In this document: piece by piece, positions 38,603 to 47,366 of the stretch
How the letters are laid out: each line of letters opens with the position of its first letter
How positions within the stretch are numbered: the stretch's first letter is position 1
DNA from: Burkholderiales bacterium
Lineage (GTDB): Bacteria > Pseudomonadota > Gammaproteobacteria > Burkholderiales > Burkholderiaceae_C
Assembly: GCA_028868995.1 (NCBI GenBank)
Contig: JAGWTH010000015.1
Location: forward strand, 1-64,000
Direction of reading: 5' to 3'
Length of the DNA: 64,000 nt
Program-made: the position numbers and the translations under genes
Notes under the pieces: generated by a model
Database searches by the model: none
What the model was told of the DNA's origin: nothing
The model's input: the letters and a program-made list of their open reading frames with translations, nothing else

Positions 38603-39180
38603 TGTCCGGCCCTCGCGCCTGGGTGGCCGTGGGCCGCACGCCGGCACTGGTGCTGGGGCGCTCCCAGCACGCGCTGCGGCCGGACACGGCGTTGCGCGTG
38701 CGTCGCCGCGCCAGCGGCGGCGGAGCGGTCCTCACCGGGCCGTGGATGCTGCGCGCGCTGCTGCGCCTGCCGCGCGCGCATCCTCTCGCGCGCGGGGGCC
38801 CGACGACGCTGGCGCGCTGGTTCGGCGGCCTGCACCTGCCCTGGCTGCGCGGCCTGGGCATCGCCGACGCGGAGCTCTATGCCGGCCCGTTCGAGGACCA
38901 CTGGGCCTGCTTCCTCGGGCGCGGGCCGGGTGAGGTCCTCGTCGACGACCGCAAGCTGGTGGGCATCGCCCAGGCCTGGCATCGCGACCGCATCCTGCTG
39001 TGGTCGGCCACGCTGCTGGAGCCGTCGCCGTGGGCGCGGCTGGGGGAGGCGTTCGGGCGGTCTGAGGCGGCGGACGCGCTGGCGGCAAGGACGATCTCGG
39101 CGCGGCAGTGCGTGGGGGGCCGCGTCGAACCGGCTGCGTGGGTGGCAAGCCTACGGGAAGTGCTTGCAGCGCGCGCCTGA
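38602..39180 (+). CDS. Lipoate-protein ligase-like protein (short LplA/BPL fold)
   Basis: 192 residues with the LplA-type lipoyl-binding motif VRRRASGGGAVLTGP and the second motif VDDRKLVGIAQ, whose lysine contacts lipoyl-AMP in LplA. It is shorter than LplA (over 330) and than octanoyltransferases, and lacks the usual N-terminal helix because the frame starts right at the strand before GRSQ. The GTG start overlaps the lipoyl-protein stop. The position argues that it charges or transfers lipoate to the adjacent free-standing lipoyl domain. Whether it adenylates lipoate itself or only transfers it cannot be told. Confidence 0.72.
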   Translation: MSGPRAWVAVGRTPALVLGRSQHALRPDTALRVRRRASGGGAVLTGPWMLRALLRLPRAHPLARGGPTTLARWFGGLHLPWLRGLGIADAELYAGPFEDHWACFLGRGPGEVLVDDRKLVGIAQAWHRDRILLWSATLLEPSPWARLGEAFGRSEAADALAARTISARQCVGGRVEPAAWVASLREVLAARA

Positions 39181-39184
39181 GGTT

Positions 39185-39206
39185 GGTGGGGTTCGCTCCG
39201 CTCACC
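39185..39206. terminator. Hairpin between convergent genes
   Basis: GGTGGGGTTCGCTCCGCTCACC forms GGTG(G)...C(T)CACC with an inner loop between the ligase-like gene and the convergent araD. Same element type as at 25669-25695. No T run, so termination would be weak or Rho-assisted. Confidence 0.35.
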
Positions 39207-39224
39207 ATCCGGCGGCCGAAGCGC

Positions 39225-40145
39225 TCAGCGCCCCCAGCGCAGCACCAGCGGATCCAGCCGCTTCGCGGTCGCCAGCAGGCCTTCCCGCACCGCCGGATGC
39301 ATGGCCGGAAAAGGATGCCGCGGCGCCTCGCAATCGATGATGCCGCCCGCCTTCATCAAGGCCTTGGCGCTGAGGATGCCGCCCTGGCGGTTCTCGTAGT
39401 TGATCAGCGGCAGCCAGCGGTAGTAGGCCTGCGCAGCTTCCTCGCGCCGGCCGGCGCGCCACGCGTCCATGATCTGGCGGATGCCGTCGGGATAGCCGCC
39501 GCCGGTCATGGCGCCGGTGGCACCGGCCTCCAGGTCGGGCAGCAGCGTGATGGCCTCCTCGCCGTCCCAGGGACCTTCGATCGCCTCGCCGCCCAGGCGG
39601 ATCAGCTCGCGCAGCTTGGTCGCGGCGCCGGCGGTCTCGATCTTGAAATAGGCGACGTGCTCGATCTCGCGCGCCATGCGCGCCAGGAAGGCAGGCGACA
39701 GGGGAGTGCCGGCCACCGGTGCGTCCTGGATCATGATCGGGATGGCGATGCGCTCCGACAGCCGCGCGTAGAACTCGTGGATCTTCTCCTCGCCCACGCG
39801 CAGCGTCGCGCCGTGGTAGGGCGGCATCACCATCACCATGGCCGCGCCCTGCTCCTGCGCGCGCCGGCTGCGCGCCGCGCACACCTCGGTGCCGAAGTGC
39901 GTGGTGGTCACGATCACCGGCACGCGGTGGGCGACGTGCTCCAGGATCGTGCGCGTGAGCACCTCGCGCTCCTCGTCGGCCAGCAGGAACTGCTCGGAGA
40001 AGTTGGCCAGGATGCACAGCCCGTCGGAGCCGGCATCGATCATGAAGTCGACGCAGCGCTTCTGGCTGGCCAGGTCCAGCGAGCCGTCCTCGCGGAAGGT
40101 CGTGGGCACGACCGGGAAGACGCCCTGGTAGCGGGGATGCGGCAT
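39225..40145 (-). CDS. araD: L-2-keto-3-deoxyarabonate dehydratase (DHDPS family)
   Basis: 306-residue class I aldolase-fold enzyme that dehydrates L-2-keto-3-deoxyarabonate to 2-oxoglutarate semialdehyde in oxidative L-arabinose breakdown. The Schiff-base lysine is in VAYFKIETAG. The sequence follows the Azospirillum-type AraD closely (FPVVPTTF, FMIDAGSDGLCILANFSEQF, and IEGPWDGEEAITLLPDL with GATGAMTGGG). Last gene of the minus-strand operon with mutarotase, lactonase and dehydrogenase. Symbol used in the Azospirillum sense, not the E. coli ribulose-phosphate epimerase. Confidence 0.88.
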   Translation of the reverse strand: MPHPRYQGVFPVVPTTFREDGSLDLASQKRCVDFMIDAGSDGLCILANFSEQFLLADEEREVLTRTILEHVAHRVPVIVTTTHFGTEVCAARSRRAQEQGAAMVMVMPPYHGATLRVGEEKIHEFYARLSERIAIPIMIQDAPVAGTPLSPAFLARMAREIEHVAYFKIETAGAATKLRELIRLGGEAIEGPWDGEEAITLLPDLEAGATGAMTGGGYPDGIRQIMDAWRAGRREEAAQAYYRWLPLINYENRQGGILSAKALMKAGGIIDCEAPRHPFPAMHPAVREGLLATAKRLDPLVLRWGR

Positions 40146-40153
40146 GGCAGTGT

Positions 40154-41161
40154 TCAGGAAGGGATGAAACGGTAGACCGTGGTGCTGGCGAAGGTCTCGC
40201 CCGGTCGCAGCACGGTGGAGGGGAAGTCGGGCCGGTGGGGCGAGTCCGGGAAATGCTGGGTCTCCAGGCACAGGCCCGCATGGCGCACCAGCGGCCCGTC
40301 GCGTCCCGCGAGGCTGCCATCGAGGAAGTTGCCGGAATAGAACTGCAGCCCCGGCTCGGTGGTGGCGACCTCCATCGCCCGGCCCGAGGCCGGGTCCTCC
40401 AGCCGCGCAACGACGCGCAGGCCCTGGCCGTCCAGGACCCAGTTGTGGTCGTAGCCGCGCGCGCGCAGCAGCTGCGGATGCGGCTCGCCGAGGCGTGCAC
40501 CGATCGCGGCGGGCGCGCGGAAGTCGAAGGGCGTGCCCGCCACCGGCGCGACCTGCGTCGGGATCAGCGCTTCGTCCACCGCGCAGTAGCTCCGGGCGGC
40601 GATGGCGAGCCGGTGGCCCAGGATGTCGCCGCCGCCGGCCAGGTTGAAGTAGGCATGCTGGCTCAGGTTGACCACCGTGGGCCGGTCGCAGCGCGCCCGG
40701 TAGGCTATGCGCCACTCCATGCGCGGCGTGAGCGTGTAGCGCACCTCCACGTCGAGCCGGCCGGGAAAGCCCTGGTCGCCGTCCTCGCTCGCCAGCCGCA
40801 ACAGCAACGTCACGCTGCCGTCGGCCGCGCGCGGCAGCGGCTCCACGTCCCAGGTGCGGCGGGCAAAGCCGGCCGGCCCGCCATGCAGGGTGTTGGCGCC
40901 GTTGTTCGCCGGCAGCCGGTGCGCCCGGCCGTCCAGGGTGAAACTGGCGCCGGCGATGCGGTTCGCATAGCGCCCGACGATCGCGCCCAGGTGCGGATGA
41001 GGCCGCGCGTAGTCGGCCGGCGCGCTCAGGCCCAGCACCACGTCGGCCAGGCGGCCCTGCCGGTCGGGCACCTTGAGCGAGGTGACGCAGCCGCCCAGAT
41101 CGAGCGCGGTGAGCGACAGGCCCGCGCCGTTGTCCAGCGTGAAGGCGCGCGGAGCGCTCAT
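40154..41161 (-). CDS. Aldose 1-epimerase (mutarotase)
   Basis: 335-residue GalM-type beta-sandwich enzyme interconverting alpha and beta sugar anomers. Catalytic residues lie in VNLSQHAYFNLAGGG (His) and LCLETQHFPDSPH (Glu); the N-terminal YANRIAGASFTLDG motif binds the sugar. It overlaps the lactonase gene by four bases. It would supply the right anomer of L-arabinose to the pyranose-specific dehydrogenase. Eight bases separate it from araD. Confidence 0.93.
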   Translation of the reverse strand: MSAPRAFTLDNGAGLSLTALDLGGCVTSLKVPDRQGRLADVVLGLSAPADYARPHPHLGAIVGRYANRIAGASFTLDGRAHRLPANNGANTLHGGPAGFARRTWDVEPLPRAADGSVTLLLRLASEDGDQGFPGRLDVEVRYTLTPRMEWRIAYRARCDRPTVVNLSQHAYFNLAGGGDILGHRLAIAARSYCAVDEALIPTQVAPVAGTPFDFRAPAAIGARLGEPHPQLLRARGYDHNWVLDGQGLRVVARLEDPASGRAMEVATTEPGLQFYSGNFLDGSLAGRDGPLVRHAGLCLETQHFPDSPHRPDFPSTVLRPGETFASTTVYRFIPS

Positions 41162-42033
41162 CGCGCCAGCACGAAGCGCGACTCCGGCAGGCCGCGCCAG
41201 CCCGGTTCCACCGCGAACACGCCGCCCGCCTGCGGCTCGTCGCGCAGGCGCTCCTTCGACAGGCCACCGCGCGCGGAGGTCACGTACAGCATGTCGAGCC
41301 CCGGACCACCGAAAGCGGAACAGGTGGGGCGCGACACCGGCAGCGGGATGCGCGCGGTCTGAGCGCCGGCCGCGTCGTAGCGCACGACGCAGCGGCCTTC
41401 CCATTGCGCGTTCCACAGGCCGCCGGCCGCGTCGATGCAGGAGCCGTCCGGGAAGCCCTCGTCCGCGCGCAGCCGCGCGAACACGCGCGGCACGCCGAGG
41501 CGGCCGTCGGCGTGGTAGTCCAGCGACCAGATCGTGCGCGTGGGCGAATCGGCGTAGTACATGGTGGCGCCGTCCGGGCTGAAGCAAATGCCGTTGGCCA
41601 CCGCCGCTGCGGGCAGCGGCAGGCGCTCCACCCGCAGGTCCGGGTGCACGCGGTAGAAGCCGCCGATGGCCTCCTCCCTCGGGTTGTACATGCCGAACAC
41701 GAAGCGGCCCTGCCGGTCGCAGCGGCCGTCGTTGATGCGGGTGGTCGGCCGGTCGGCCTCCACCGGGATCACCGGCGCCAGTTCCTGCGTCACCGTGTCG
41801 AACACCGCGATGCCCGAGGCCAGCCCCAGCAGCAGCCGCTCGCCGCCCTCGCAGAACGCGAAGCTGCCCACCCGCTCGGGCAGGGTCCAGGTCTGCACGC
41901 CGCCGTCGGCGTCCAGCCGGCAGACCTTCGAGCCTTCGATGTCGGTCCACCAGAAGCTGCCGGTCCGCTCGCACCACAGGGCGCACTCGCCCAGGCGGTC
42001 GCGTGCATCGACGACGAGCCTCGCTCCACTCAT
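41158..42033 (-). CDS. araB: SMP-30/gluconolaconase-type sugar lactonase
   Basis: 291-residue six-bladed beta-propeller lactonase (SMP-30/RGN family), hydrolysing L-arabino-1,4-lactone to L-arabonate. Metal ligands are seen in LGECALWCERTGSFWWTD (Glu), RINDGRCDRQGRF (Asn), ANGICFSPDG and FPDGSCIDAAGGLWNA (Asn, Asp). It overlaps both neighbours by four bases (ATGA), so expression is translationally coupled in the order SDR, lactonase, mutarotase, araD. The arabino assignment rests on its pathway neighbours. Confidence 0.87.
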   Translation of the reverse strand: MSGARLVVDARDRLGECALWCERTGSFWWTDIEGSKVCRLDADGGVQTWTLPERVGSFAFCEGGERLLLGLASGIAVFDTVTQELAPVIPVEADRPTTRINDGRCDRQGRFVFGMYNPREEAIGGFYRVHPDLRVERLPLPAAAVANGICFSPDGATMYYADSPTRTIWSLDYHADGRLGVPRVFARLRADEGFPDGSCIDAAGGLWNAQWEGRCVVRYDAAGAQTARIPLPVSRPTCSAFGGPGLDMLYVTSARGGLSKERLRDEPQAGGVFAVEPGWRGLPESRFVLAR

Positions 42034-42794
42034 GTCCACCCCCCGTCGACCACGAAGTCCTGCGCCGTGCACATGGCGCTGTCGTCGGCCGCCAGGAACA
42101 GCGCCATGTGCGCGATGTGCTGCGGCATCAGCGGCTCGTTGATGCACTGGCCGCGCGCGATGTCGGCCTTGCCTTCCTCGGTGAGCCACAGGCGCACCTG
42201 CTTGTCGGTCATCACCCAGCCCGGCACCAGCGTGTTGACGCGGATGCGGAACGGGCCGAAGTCGCGCGCGAGGCTGCGCGTGAGGCCTTGCACCGCCGCC
42301 TTGGCCGTGGTGTAGGCGGGCATGCCGCCTTGCTTGAGCTTCCAGCTGATGGAGCCGAAATTGACGATGGCGCCGCCGCCGGCCTGCCGCATGTCCTGCG
42401 CCACGGCGCGCGCGGCGAAGAACTGGTGCTTGAGGTTCACCGCCATCGCCTGGTCCCAGTACTCGGGCGTGGTGTCCTCGATCCGGTGGCGCTGGTCGTT
42501 GGCGGCGTTGTTCATCAGCGCGCGGATCGGCCCGAAGCGCGCGCGCACCTGGGCGATGGCCGCCTCCAGCGCCGGTGTGTCGGTGAGGTCCGCCGCCACG
42601 AACAGCGGTGCATGGCGGCTGCCCGCGAGCTCCCGCGCCAGCGCCTCGCCGGCCTCGCGCGCGATGTCGATGAATCCCACCTTCGCGCCTTGCCCGGCGA
42701 ACTCCTGCACCAGGCAGGCGCCGATGCCGGTGGCGCCGCCGGTCACGAGCACGGTGCGGTCGACGAGGCTGGGATAAGCAGCGAAGGAGCTCAT
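42030..42794 (-). CDS. SDR family sugar dehydrogenase (probable L-arabinose 1-dehydrogenase)
   Basis: 254-residue classical short-chain dehydrogenase: TGGATGIG cofactor loop, MNNAAND in place of NNAG, catalytic Ser in NFGSISWKLK, YTTAK active site, and C-terminal CTAQDFVVDGGW. First gene of the minus-strand operon and preceded by a promoter whose -35 and -10 enclose a TAGTCnGACTA operator. In Azospirillum L-arabinose 1-dehydrogenase belongs to another family; an SDR of this type is used for arabinose or xylose in other proteobacteria. By context it oxidises L-arabinose (perhaps also D-galactose or D-xylose). Confidence 0.82.
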   Translation of the reverse strand: MSSFAAYPSLVDRTVLVTGGATGIGACLVQEFAGQGAKVGFIDIAREAGEALARELAGSRHAPLFVAADLTDTPALEAAIAQVRARFGPIRALMNNAANDQRHRIEDTTPEYWDQAMAVNLKHQFFAARAVAQDMRQAGGGAIVNFGSISWKLKQGGMPAYTTAKAAVQGLTRSLARDFGPFRIRVNTLVPGWVMTDKQVRLWLTEEGKADIARGQCINEPLMPQHIAHMALFLAADDSAMCTAQDFVVDGGWT

Positions 42795-42825
42795 GCGGTC
42801 TCTCGGACTGGGAAAGGATGGCGAT

Positions 42826-42853
42826 TATGTAGTCAGACTAAATGCCATTTCAA
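42826..42853 (-). promoter_or_regulatory. Promoter of the sugar dehydrogenase operon
   Basis: On the minus strand TTGAAA (42853-42848) and TACATA (42831-42826) with a 16-base spacer. The operator at 42830-42840 lies almost entirely inside the spacer, so bound repressor would exclude RNA polymerase. Confidence 0.65.
42830..42840. promoter_or_regulatory. GntR/FadR-type operator O1
   Basis: TAGTCAGACTA is a perfect palindrome fitting the FadR-subfamily consensus TnGTnnnACnA. It matches O2 except for the centre base. The likely regulator is the GntR protein encoded at 48571. Confidence 0.65.
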
Positions 42854-42893
42854 ACGCAAATTTCTTCGGGTTTCCCCGAATCTGAAGGATTAT

Positions 42894-42904
42894 TAGTCTG
42901 ACTA
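42894..42904. promoter_or_regulatory. GntR/FadR-type operator O2
   Basis: TAGTCTGACTA, perfect palindrome 64 bases from O1. It precedes and overlaps a TATATT box (42903-42908) in front of the dehydratase gene, so it would control the plus-strand operon. Confidence 0.65.
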
Positions 42905-42941
42905 TATTTGCGTCTTCCTTTCCGCCGCCAGGATCTCCCGC

Positions 42942-44684
42942 ATGCCCAAGCCGCCCGTCAAGCTCCGCTCCGCCGAATGGTTCGGCACCACGGACAAGAA
43001 CGGCTTCATGTACCGCAGCTGGATGCGCAACCAGGGCATCCCGGACCACGAATTCCAGGGCAAGCCCATCATCGGCATCTGCAACACCTGGTCCGAGCTC
43101 ACGCCCTGCAACGCGCATTTCCGCCAGCTGGCGGAGCACGTGAAGCGCGGCGTGTTCGAGGCCGGCGGCTTCCCGGTGGAGTTCCCGGTGTTCTCCAACG
43201 GCGAATCCAACCTGCGCCCCACGGCGATGTTCACGCGCAACCTGGCGAGCATCGACGTCGAGGAGGCGATCCGCGGCAACCCGATCGACGGCGTGGTCCT
43301 GCTGGTGGGCTGCGACAAGACGACGCCCGCCCTGCTGATGGGCGCGGCCAGCTGCGACCTGCCCGCCATCGCCGTGAGCGGCGGTCCCATGCTCAATGGC
43401 AAGCACCAGGGCCGCGACATCGGCTCGGGCACCGCCGTGTGGCAGTTCTCCGAGCAGGTCAAGGCCGGCGCCATCACCCTGCACGAGTTCATGGCGGCCG
43501 AGGCCGGCATGTCGCGCTCGGCCGGCACCTGCAACACCATGGGCACGGCCTCCACCATGGCCTGCATGGCCGAGGCGCTGGGCGTCACCCTGCCCCACAA
43601 CGCCGCCATTCCCGCCGTGGACTCGCGCCGCTACGTGCTGGCCCACCTGAGCGGAATGCGCATCGTGGAGATGGTGCTGGAGGACCTGAGGCTGTCGCAG
43701 CTGCTCACGCGCCAGGCCTTCGAGAACGCGATCCGCACCAACGCCGCGATCGGCGGCTCGACCAACGCGGTGATCCACCTCAAGGCCATCGCCGGGCGCG
43801 TCGGTGTCGACCTCACGCTGGAGGACTGGACGGCGATCGGCCGCGGCACGCCCACGCTGGTGGACCTGATGCCGTCGGGCCGCTTCCTGATGGAGGACTT
43901 CTACTACGCCGGCGGCCTGCCCGCCGTGCTGCGCCGCCTGGGCGAGGCCGGGCGCCTGCCGCACCCGGACGCGCTCACGGCCAACGGCAAGACCCTGTGG
44001 GACAACGTCAAGGACGCGCCGGTCCACAACACCGAGGTGATCCGCGAATGGGACCGGCCCGTCGCCGCCGACGGCAGCATGCGCATCCTGCGCGGCAACC
44101 TCGCGCCGCGCGGGGCCGTGCTCAAGCCCTCGGCCGCCACCGCGAACCTGCTGAAGCACCGCGGCCGCGCCGTGGTGTTCGAGGACCTGGAAGACTACAA
44201 GGCCCGCATCGCCGACCCGGACCTGGACGTCACCGCCGACTCCGTGCTGGTGCTGAAGAACTGCGGCCCGCAGGGCTACCCCGGCATGGCCGAGGTCGGC
44301 AACATGGGCCTGCCGCCCAGGCTGCTGGCGCAGGGCGTGACCGACATGGTGCGCATCTCCGACGCGCGCATGAGCGGGACGGCCTACGGCACCGTGGTGC
44401 TGCACGTCGCGCCGGAGGCGCGCGCCGGCGGCCCGCTGGCCGTGGTGCGCGAGGGCGACTGGATCGAGCTGGACGCCGATGCCGGCCGCCTGCACCTGGA
44501 CGTGCCGGAGGCGGAGCTGGCCGCGCGCCTGGCCGCCTGGCAGGCCGCGCGGCAGGACGACCCCGCGGACCGTTCCGGCTACCGCAAGCTGTACGTGCAG
44601 CACGTGCTGCAGGCCGACGAAGGCTGCGATTTCGATTTTCTGGTGGGCCGCCGGGGCGCCGGCGTTCCCAGGCATTCCCACTAA
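42942..44684 (+). CDS. araC: IlvD/Edd family sugar-acid dehydratase (probable L-arabonate dehydratase)
   Basis: 580-residue Fe-S dehydratase that converts L-arabonate to L-2-keto-3-deoxyarabonate. Cluster cysteines are seen in [24 protein letters not shown] and [14 protein letters not shown]. The C-terminal swivelling domain has the conserved [16 protein letters not shown]. Length matches L-arabonate/D-xylonate dehydratases (about 580-590). Together with araD, lactonase and SDR it forms the oxidative pentose route. First gene of the plus-strand operon with the ChvE-GguAB transporter. Symbol in the Azospirillum sense; D-xylonate or L-fuconate dehydratase are alternatives. Confidence 0.85.
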   Translation: MPKPPVKLRSAEWFGTTDKNGFMYRSWMRNQGIPDHEFQGKPIIGICNTWSELTPCNAHFRQLAEHVKRGVFEAGGFPVEFPVFSNGESNLRPTAMFTRNLASIDVEEAIRGNPIDGVVLLVGCDKTTPALLMGAASCDLPAIAVSGGPMLNGKHQGRDIGSGTAVWQFSEQVKAGAITLHEFMAAEAGMSRSAGTCNTMGTASTMACMAEALGVTLPHNAAIPAVDSRRYVLAHLSGMRIVEMVLEDLRLSQLLTRQAFENAIRTNAAIGGSTNAVIHLKAIAGRVGVDLTLEDWTAIGRGTPTLVDLMPSGRFLMEDFYYAGGLPAVLRRLGEAGRLPHPDALTANGKTLWDNVKDAPVHNTEVIREWDRPVAADGSMRILRGNLAPRGAVLKPSAATANLLKHRGRAVVFEDLEDYKARIADPDLDVTADSVLVLKNCGPQGYPGMAEVGNMGLPPRLLAQGVTDMVRISDARMSGTAYGTVVLHVAPEARAGGPLAVVREGDWIELDADAGRLHLDVPEAELAARLAAWQAARQDDPADRSGYRKLYVQHVLQADEGCDFDFLVGRRGAGVPRHSH

Positions 44685-44710
44685 GACGCAAAGCCCCTCA
44701 AGGAGACCCC

Positions 44711-45787
44711 ATGAAACCCATTACACGACGCTTCCTCGGCGGCCTGGCTTTCGGCACGGCCCTGCTGTTCGGCCTGGCGCCCGGCGCCTTCGCCCAGGGC
44801 AAGGGCCTGGTCGGCATCTCCATGCCCACCAAGTCCTCGGCCCGCTGGATCGACGACGGCAACAACATGGTCAAGGTGCTGCAGGCGCGCGGCTACCAGA
44901 CCGACCTGCAGTACGCCGACGACGACATCCCCAACCAGCTGGCGCAGGTGGAGAACATGATCACCAAGGGCGCCAAGGTGCTGGTGATCGCCGCCATCGA
45001 CGGCACCACGCTGACCAAGGCGCTGCAGAGCGCCGCCGACAAGGGCATCAAGGTCATCGCCTACGACCGCCTGATCCGCGGCAGCAAGAACGTCGACTAC
45101 TACGCCACGTTCGACAACTTCCAGGTCGGCGTGCTGCAGGCGAACTCCATCGTCGACAAGCTGGGCCTCAAGCAGGGCAAGGGCCCGTTCAACATCGAGC
45201 TGTTCGGCGGCTCGCCCGACGACAACAACGCCTTCTTCTTCTACAACGGCGCCATGTCGGTGCTCGACCCCTACATCAAGAGCGGCAAGCTCGTGGTGCG
45301 CAGCAAGCAGATGGGCATGGACAAGGTGGGCACCCTGCGCTGGGACGGCGCCGTCGCCCAGGCCCGCATGGACAACCTGCTGTCGGCCTTCTACGGCAAG
45401 GACAAGGTGAACGCGGTGCTGTCGCCCTATGACGGCCTGTCGATCGGCATCCTGTCGTCCCTGAAGGGCGTGGGCTACTGCACGCCGCAGCAGCCCTGCC
45501 CGGTGGTGACCGGCCAGGACGCCGAGATCCCCTCGGTCAAGTCGATCCTGCGCGGCGAGCAGACCTCCACCATCTTCAAGGACACCCGCCAGCTGGCCAA
45601 GGTGGCCGCCGACATGGTGGACGCGGTGCTGACCGGCAAGACGCCGGAGATCAACGACACCAAGACCTACAACAACGGCGTGAAGGTCGTACCATCCTAC
45701 CTGCTCAAGCCGGTCGCCGTGGACGCCAGCAACTGGAAGCACGTGCTGGTCGACAGCGGCTACTACAAGGAGTCGCAGCTCAAGTGA
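44711..45787 (+). CDS. chvE: Multiple monosaccharide-binding protein ChvE
   Basis: 358-residue periplasmic binding protein with signal peptide ending in GAFAQ. It follows ChvE closely ([19 protein letters not shown] in pieces, [20 protein letters not shown] in pieces, [16 protein letters not shown]). ChvE proteins bind L-arabinose, D-galactose, D-xylose and D-glucose. It lies 26 bases after the dehydratase with AAGGAGA before the ATG, and is followed by its ATPase and permease genes, so uptake and breakdown are one operon. In agrobacteria ChvE also feeds chemotaxis and virulence signalling; there is no such partner here. Confidence 0.92.
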   Translation: MKPITRRFLGGLAFGTALLFGLAPGAFAQGKGLVGISMPTKSSARWIDDGNNMVKVLQARGYQTDLQYADDDIPNQLAQVENMITKGAKVLVIAAIDGTTLTKALQSAADKGIKVIAYDRLIRGSKNVDYYATFDNFQVGVLQANSIVDKLGLKQGKGPFNIELFGGSPDDNNAFFFYNGAMSVLDPYIKSGKLVVRSKQMGMDKVGTLRWDGAVAQARMDNLLSAFYGKDKVNAVLSPYDGLSIGILSSLKGVGYCTPQQPCPVVTGQDAEIPSVKSILRGEQTSTIFKDTRQLAKVAADMVDAVLTGKTPEINDTKTYNNGVKVVPSYLLKPVAVDASNWKHVLVDSGYYKESQLK

Positions 45788-45833
45788 GCCGCCTGGCGCC
45801 ACCCGACGGAATGCGAAGCATGGAGGACTTGCC

Positions 45834-47366
45834 GTGACGTCCTTGCTGGAAATGCGGGGGATCACCAAGACCTTCCCCGGCGTCGTCGCGCTGCGGGACG
45901 TCAACCTCTCGGTGCGCGCCGGCGAGATCCATGCCGTGGTGGGCGAGAACGGCGCGGGCAAGTCCACCCTGATGAAGGTGCTCAGCGGGGTCTACCCGCA
46001 CGGCAGCTACGAGGGCGAGATCCGCTTCGGCGGCGAGCCCCGCCAGTTCCGCGGCATCGCCGCCAGCGAGGCGCTGGGCATCATCATCATCCACCAGGAA
46101 CTCGCCCTGGTGCCGCTGCTCTCCATCGCCGAGAACATCTTCCTGGGCAACGAGCCGGCGCGGCGAGGCGTGGTGGACCGCCACGCCGCCTACGTGCGCA
46201 CCCGCGAGCTGCTGGCCAAGGTGGGCCTGGAGGAGTCGCCCTCGACCCTGATCGACGACCTGGGCGTGGGCAAGCAGCAGCTGGTGGAGATCGCCAAGGC
46301 GCTGTCCAAGGAGGTGAAGCTGCTGATCCTGGACGAGCCCACCGCCAGCCTCAACGAGACCGACAGCGCGGCCCTGCTGGACCTGCTGCTGGAGCTCAAG
46401 GCCCAGGGCATCGCCTGCATCCTGATCTCGCACAAGCTGAACGAGGTGGAGCGGGTGGCCGACACCATCACCGTCCTGCGCGACGGCAGCACGGTGCAGA
46501 CGCTCGACTGCCACGCCCAGCCGGTGAGCCAGGACGTGGTGATCCGCAGCATGGTGGGCCGCGAGATGGCCGACCGCTACCCCAGGCGCGAGCCGAAGAT
46601 CGGCGAGACCGTGTTCGAGCTGCGCGACTGGACCGTGCGCCACCCGCTGCATGCCGACCGCCTGGCGGTCCAGGGCGTGAACCTGCAGGCGCGCCGCGGC
46701 GAGATCGTCGGCATCGCCGGCCTGATGGGCGCCGGGCGCACCGAGCTGGCCATGAGCGTGTTCGGCCGCTCCTGGGGCCGCGGCATCGCCGGCAAGGTGC
46801 TGCTGCGCGGGCAGGAGGTGGACGTCTCCACCGTGGAGAAGGCCGTGCGCCATGGCATCGCCTACGTCACCGAGGACCGCAAGGGCTTCGGCCTGCTGCT
46901 GGACGACGACATCGCCCGCAACGTGTCGCTGGCCAACCTGCCCGCCGTGTCGACGCGCGGCGTGGTCGACGAGGGCCGCGAGTTCGGCGTGGCCGAGGGC
47001 TTCCGCCAGCAGCTGCGTATCCGGTGCTCCGGCGTCTCGCAGCCCGTCGGGCAGCTGTCGGGCGGCAACCAGCAGAAGGTGGTGCTGGGCAAGTGGCTGT
47101 TCACCCAGCCGGAGGTGCTGATCCTCGACGAGCCCACCCGGGGCATCGACGTCGGCGCCAAGTTCGAGATCTACAGCCTGATGGCGCAGATGGCCGCCGA
47201 GGGCAAGTGCATCGTGATGATTTCCTCCGAGATGCCCGAGCTGCTGGGCATGTGCGACCGCATCTACGTCATGAACGAGGGCCGCTTCGTGGCCGAATTC
47301 GACCGCATGGAGGCCAGCCAGGAGGGCATCATGCGCGCCATCGTCAACGCAGGAGTGCTGCAATGA
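45834..47366 (+). CDS. gguA: Sugar ABC transporter ATP-binding protein GguA
   Basis: 510-residue duplicated ABC ATPase of the XylG/MglA/GguA type. The first half has Walker [13 protein letters not shown] and Walker [12 protein letters not shown]; the second half has a degenerate Walker A ([13 protein letters not shown]), the signature [15 protein letters not shown] and [15 protein letters not shown] start at 45834 with GGAGG eight bases before it. The stop overlaps the GguB ATG. Confidence 0.92.
   Translation: MTSLLEMRGITKTFPGVVALRDVNLSVRAGEIHAVVGENGAGKSTLMKVLSGVYPHGSYEGEIRFGGEPRQFRGIAASEALGIIIIHQELALVPLLSIAENIFLGNEPARRGVVDRHAAYVRTRELLAKVGLEESPSTLIDDLGVGKQQLVEIAKALSKEVKLLILDEPTASLNETDSAALLDLLLELKAQGIACILISHKLNEVERVADTITVLRDGSTVQTLDCHAQPVSQDVVIRSMVGREMADRYPRREPKIGETVFELRDWTVRHPLHADRLAVQGVNLQARRGEIVGIAGLMGAGRTELAMSVFGRSWGRGIAGKVLLRGQEVDVSTVEKAVRHGIAYVTEDRKGFGLLLDDDIARNVSLANLPAVSTRGVVDEGREFGVAEGFRQQLRIRCSGVSQPVGQLSGGNQQKVVLGKWLFTQPEVLILDEPTRGIDVGAKFEIYSLMAQMAAEGKCIVMISSEMPELLGMCDRIYVMNEGRFVAEFDRMEASQEGIMRAIVNAGVLQ

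Noticed and set aside
42825-44681. Open frame antisense to the sugar-acid dehydratase
   Set aside because: His/Gly/Val-rich antisense shadow; the dehydratase is complete and in an operon.
39225-44684. D-xylose (Weimberg) pathway as the meaning of the sugar cluster
   Set aside because: The last enzyme is of the DHDPS-type AraD family and closely follows L-2-keto-3-deoxyarabonate dehydratase, whereas Weimberg XylX is an FAH-type enzyme; kept only as an alternative substrate for single enzymes.
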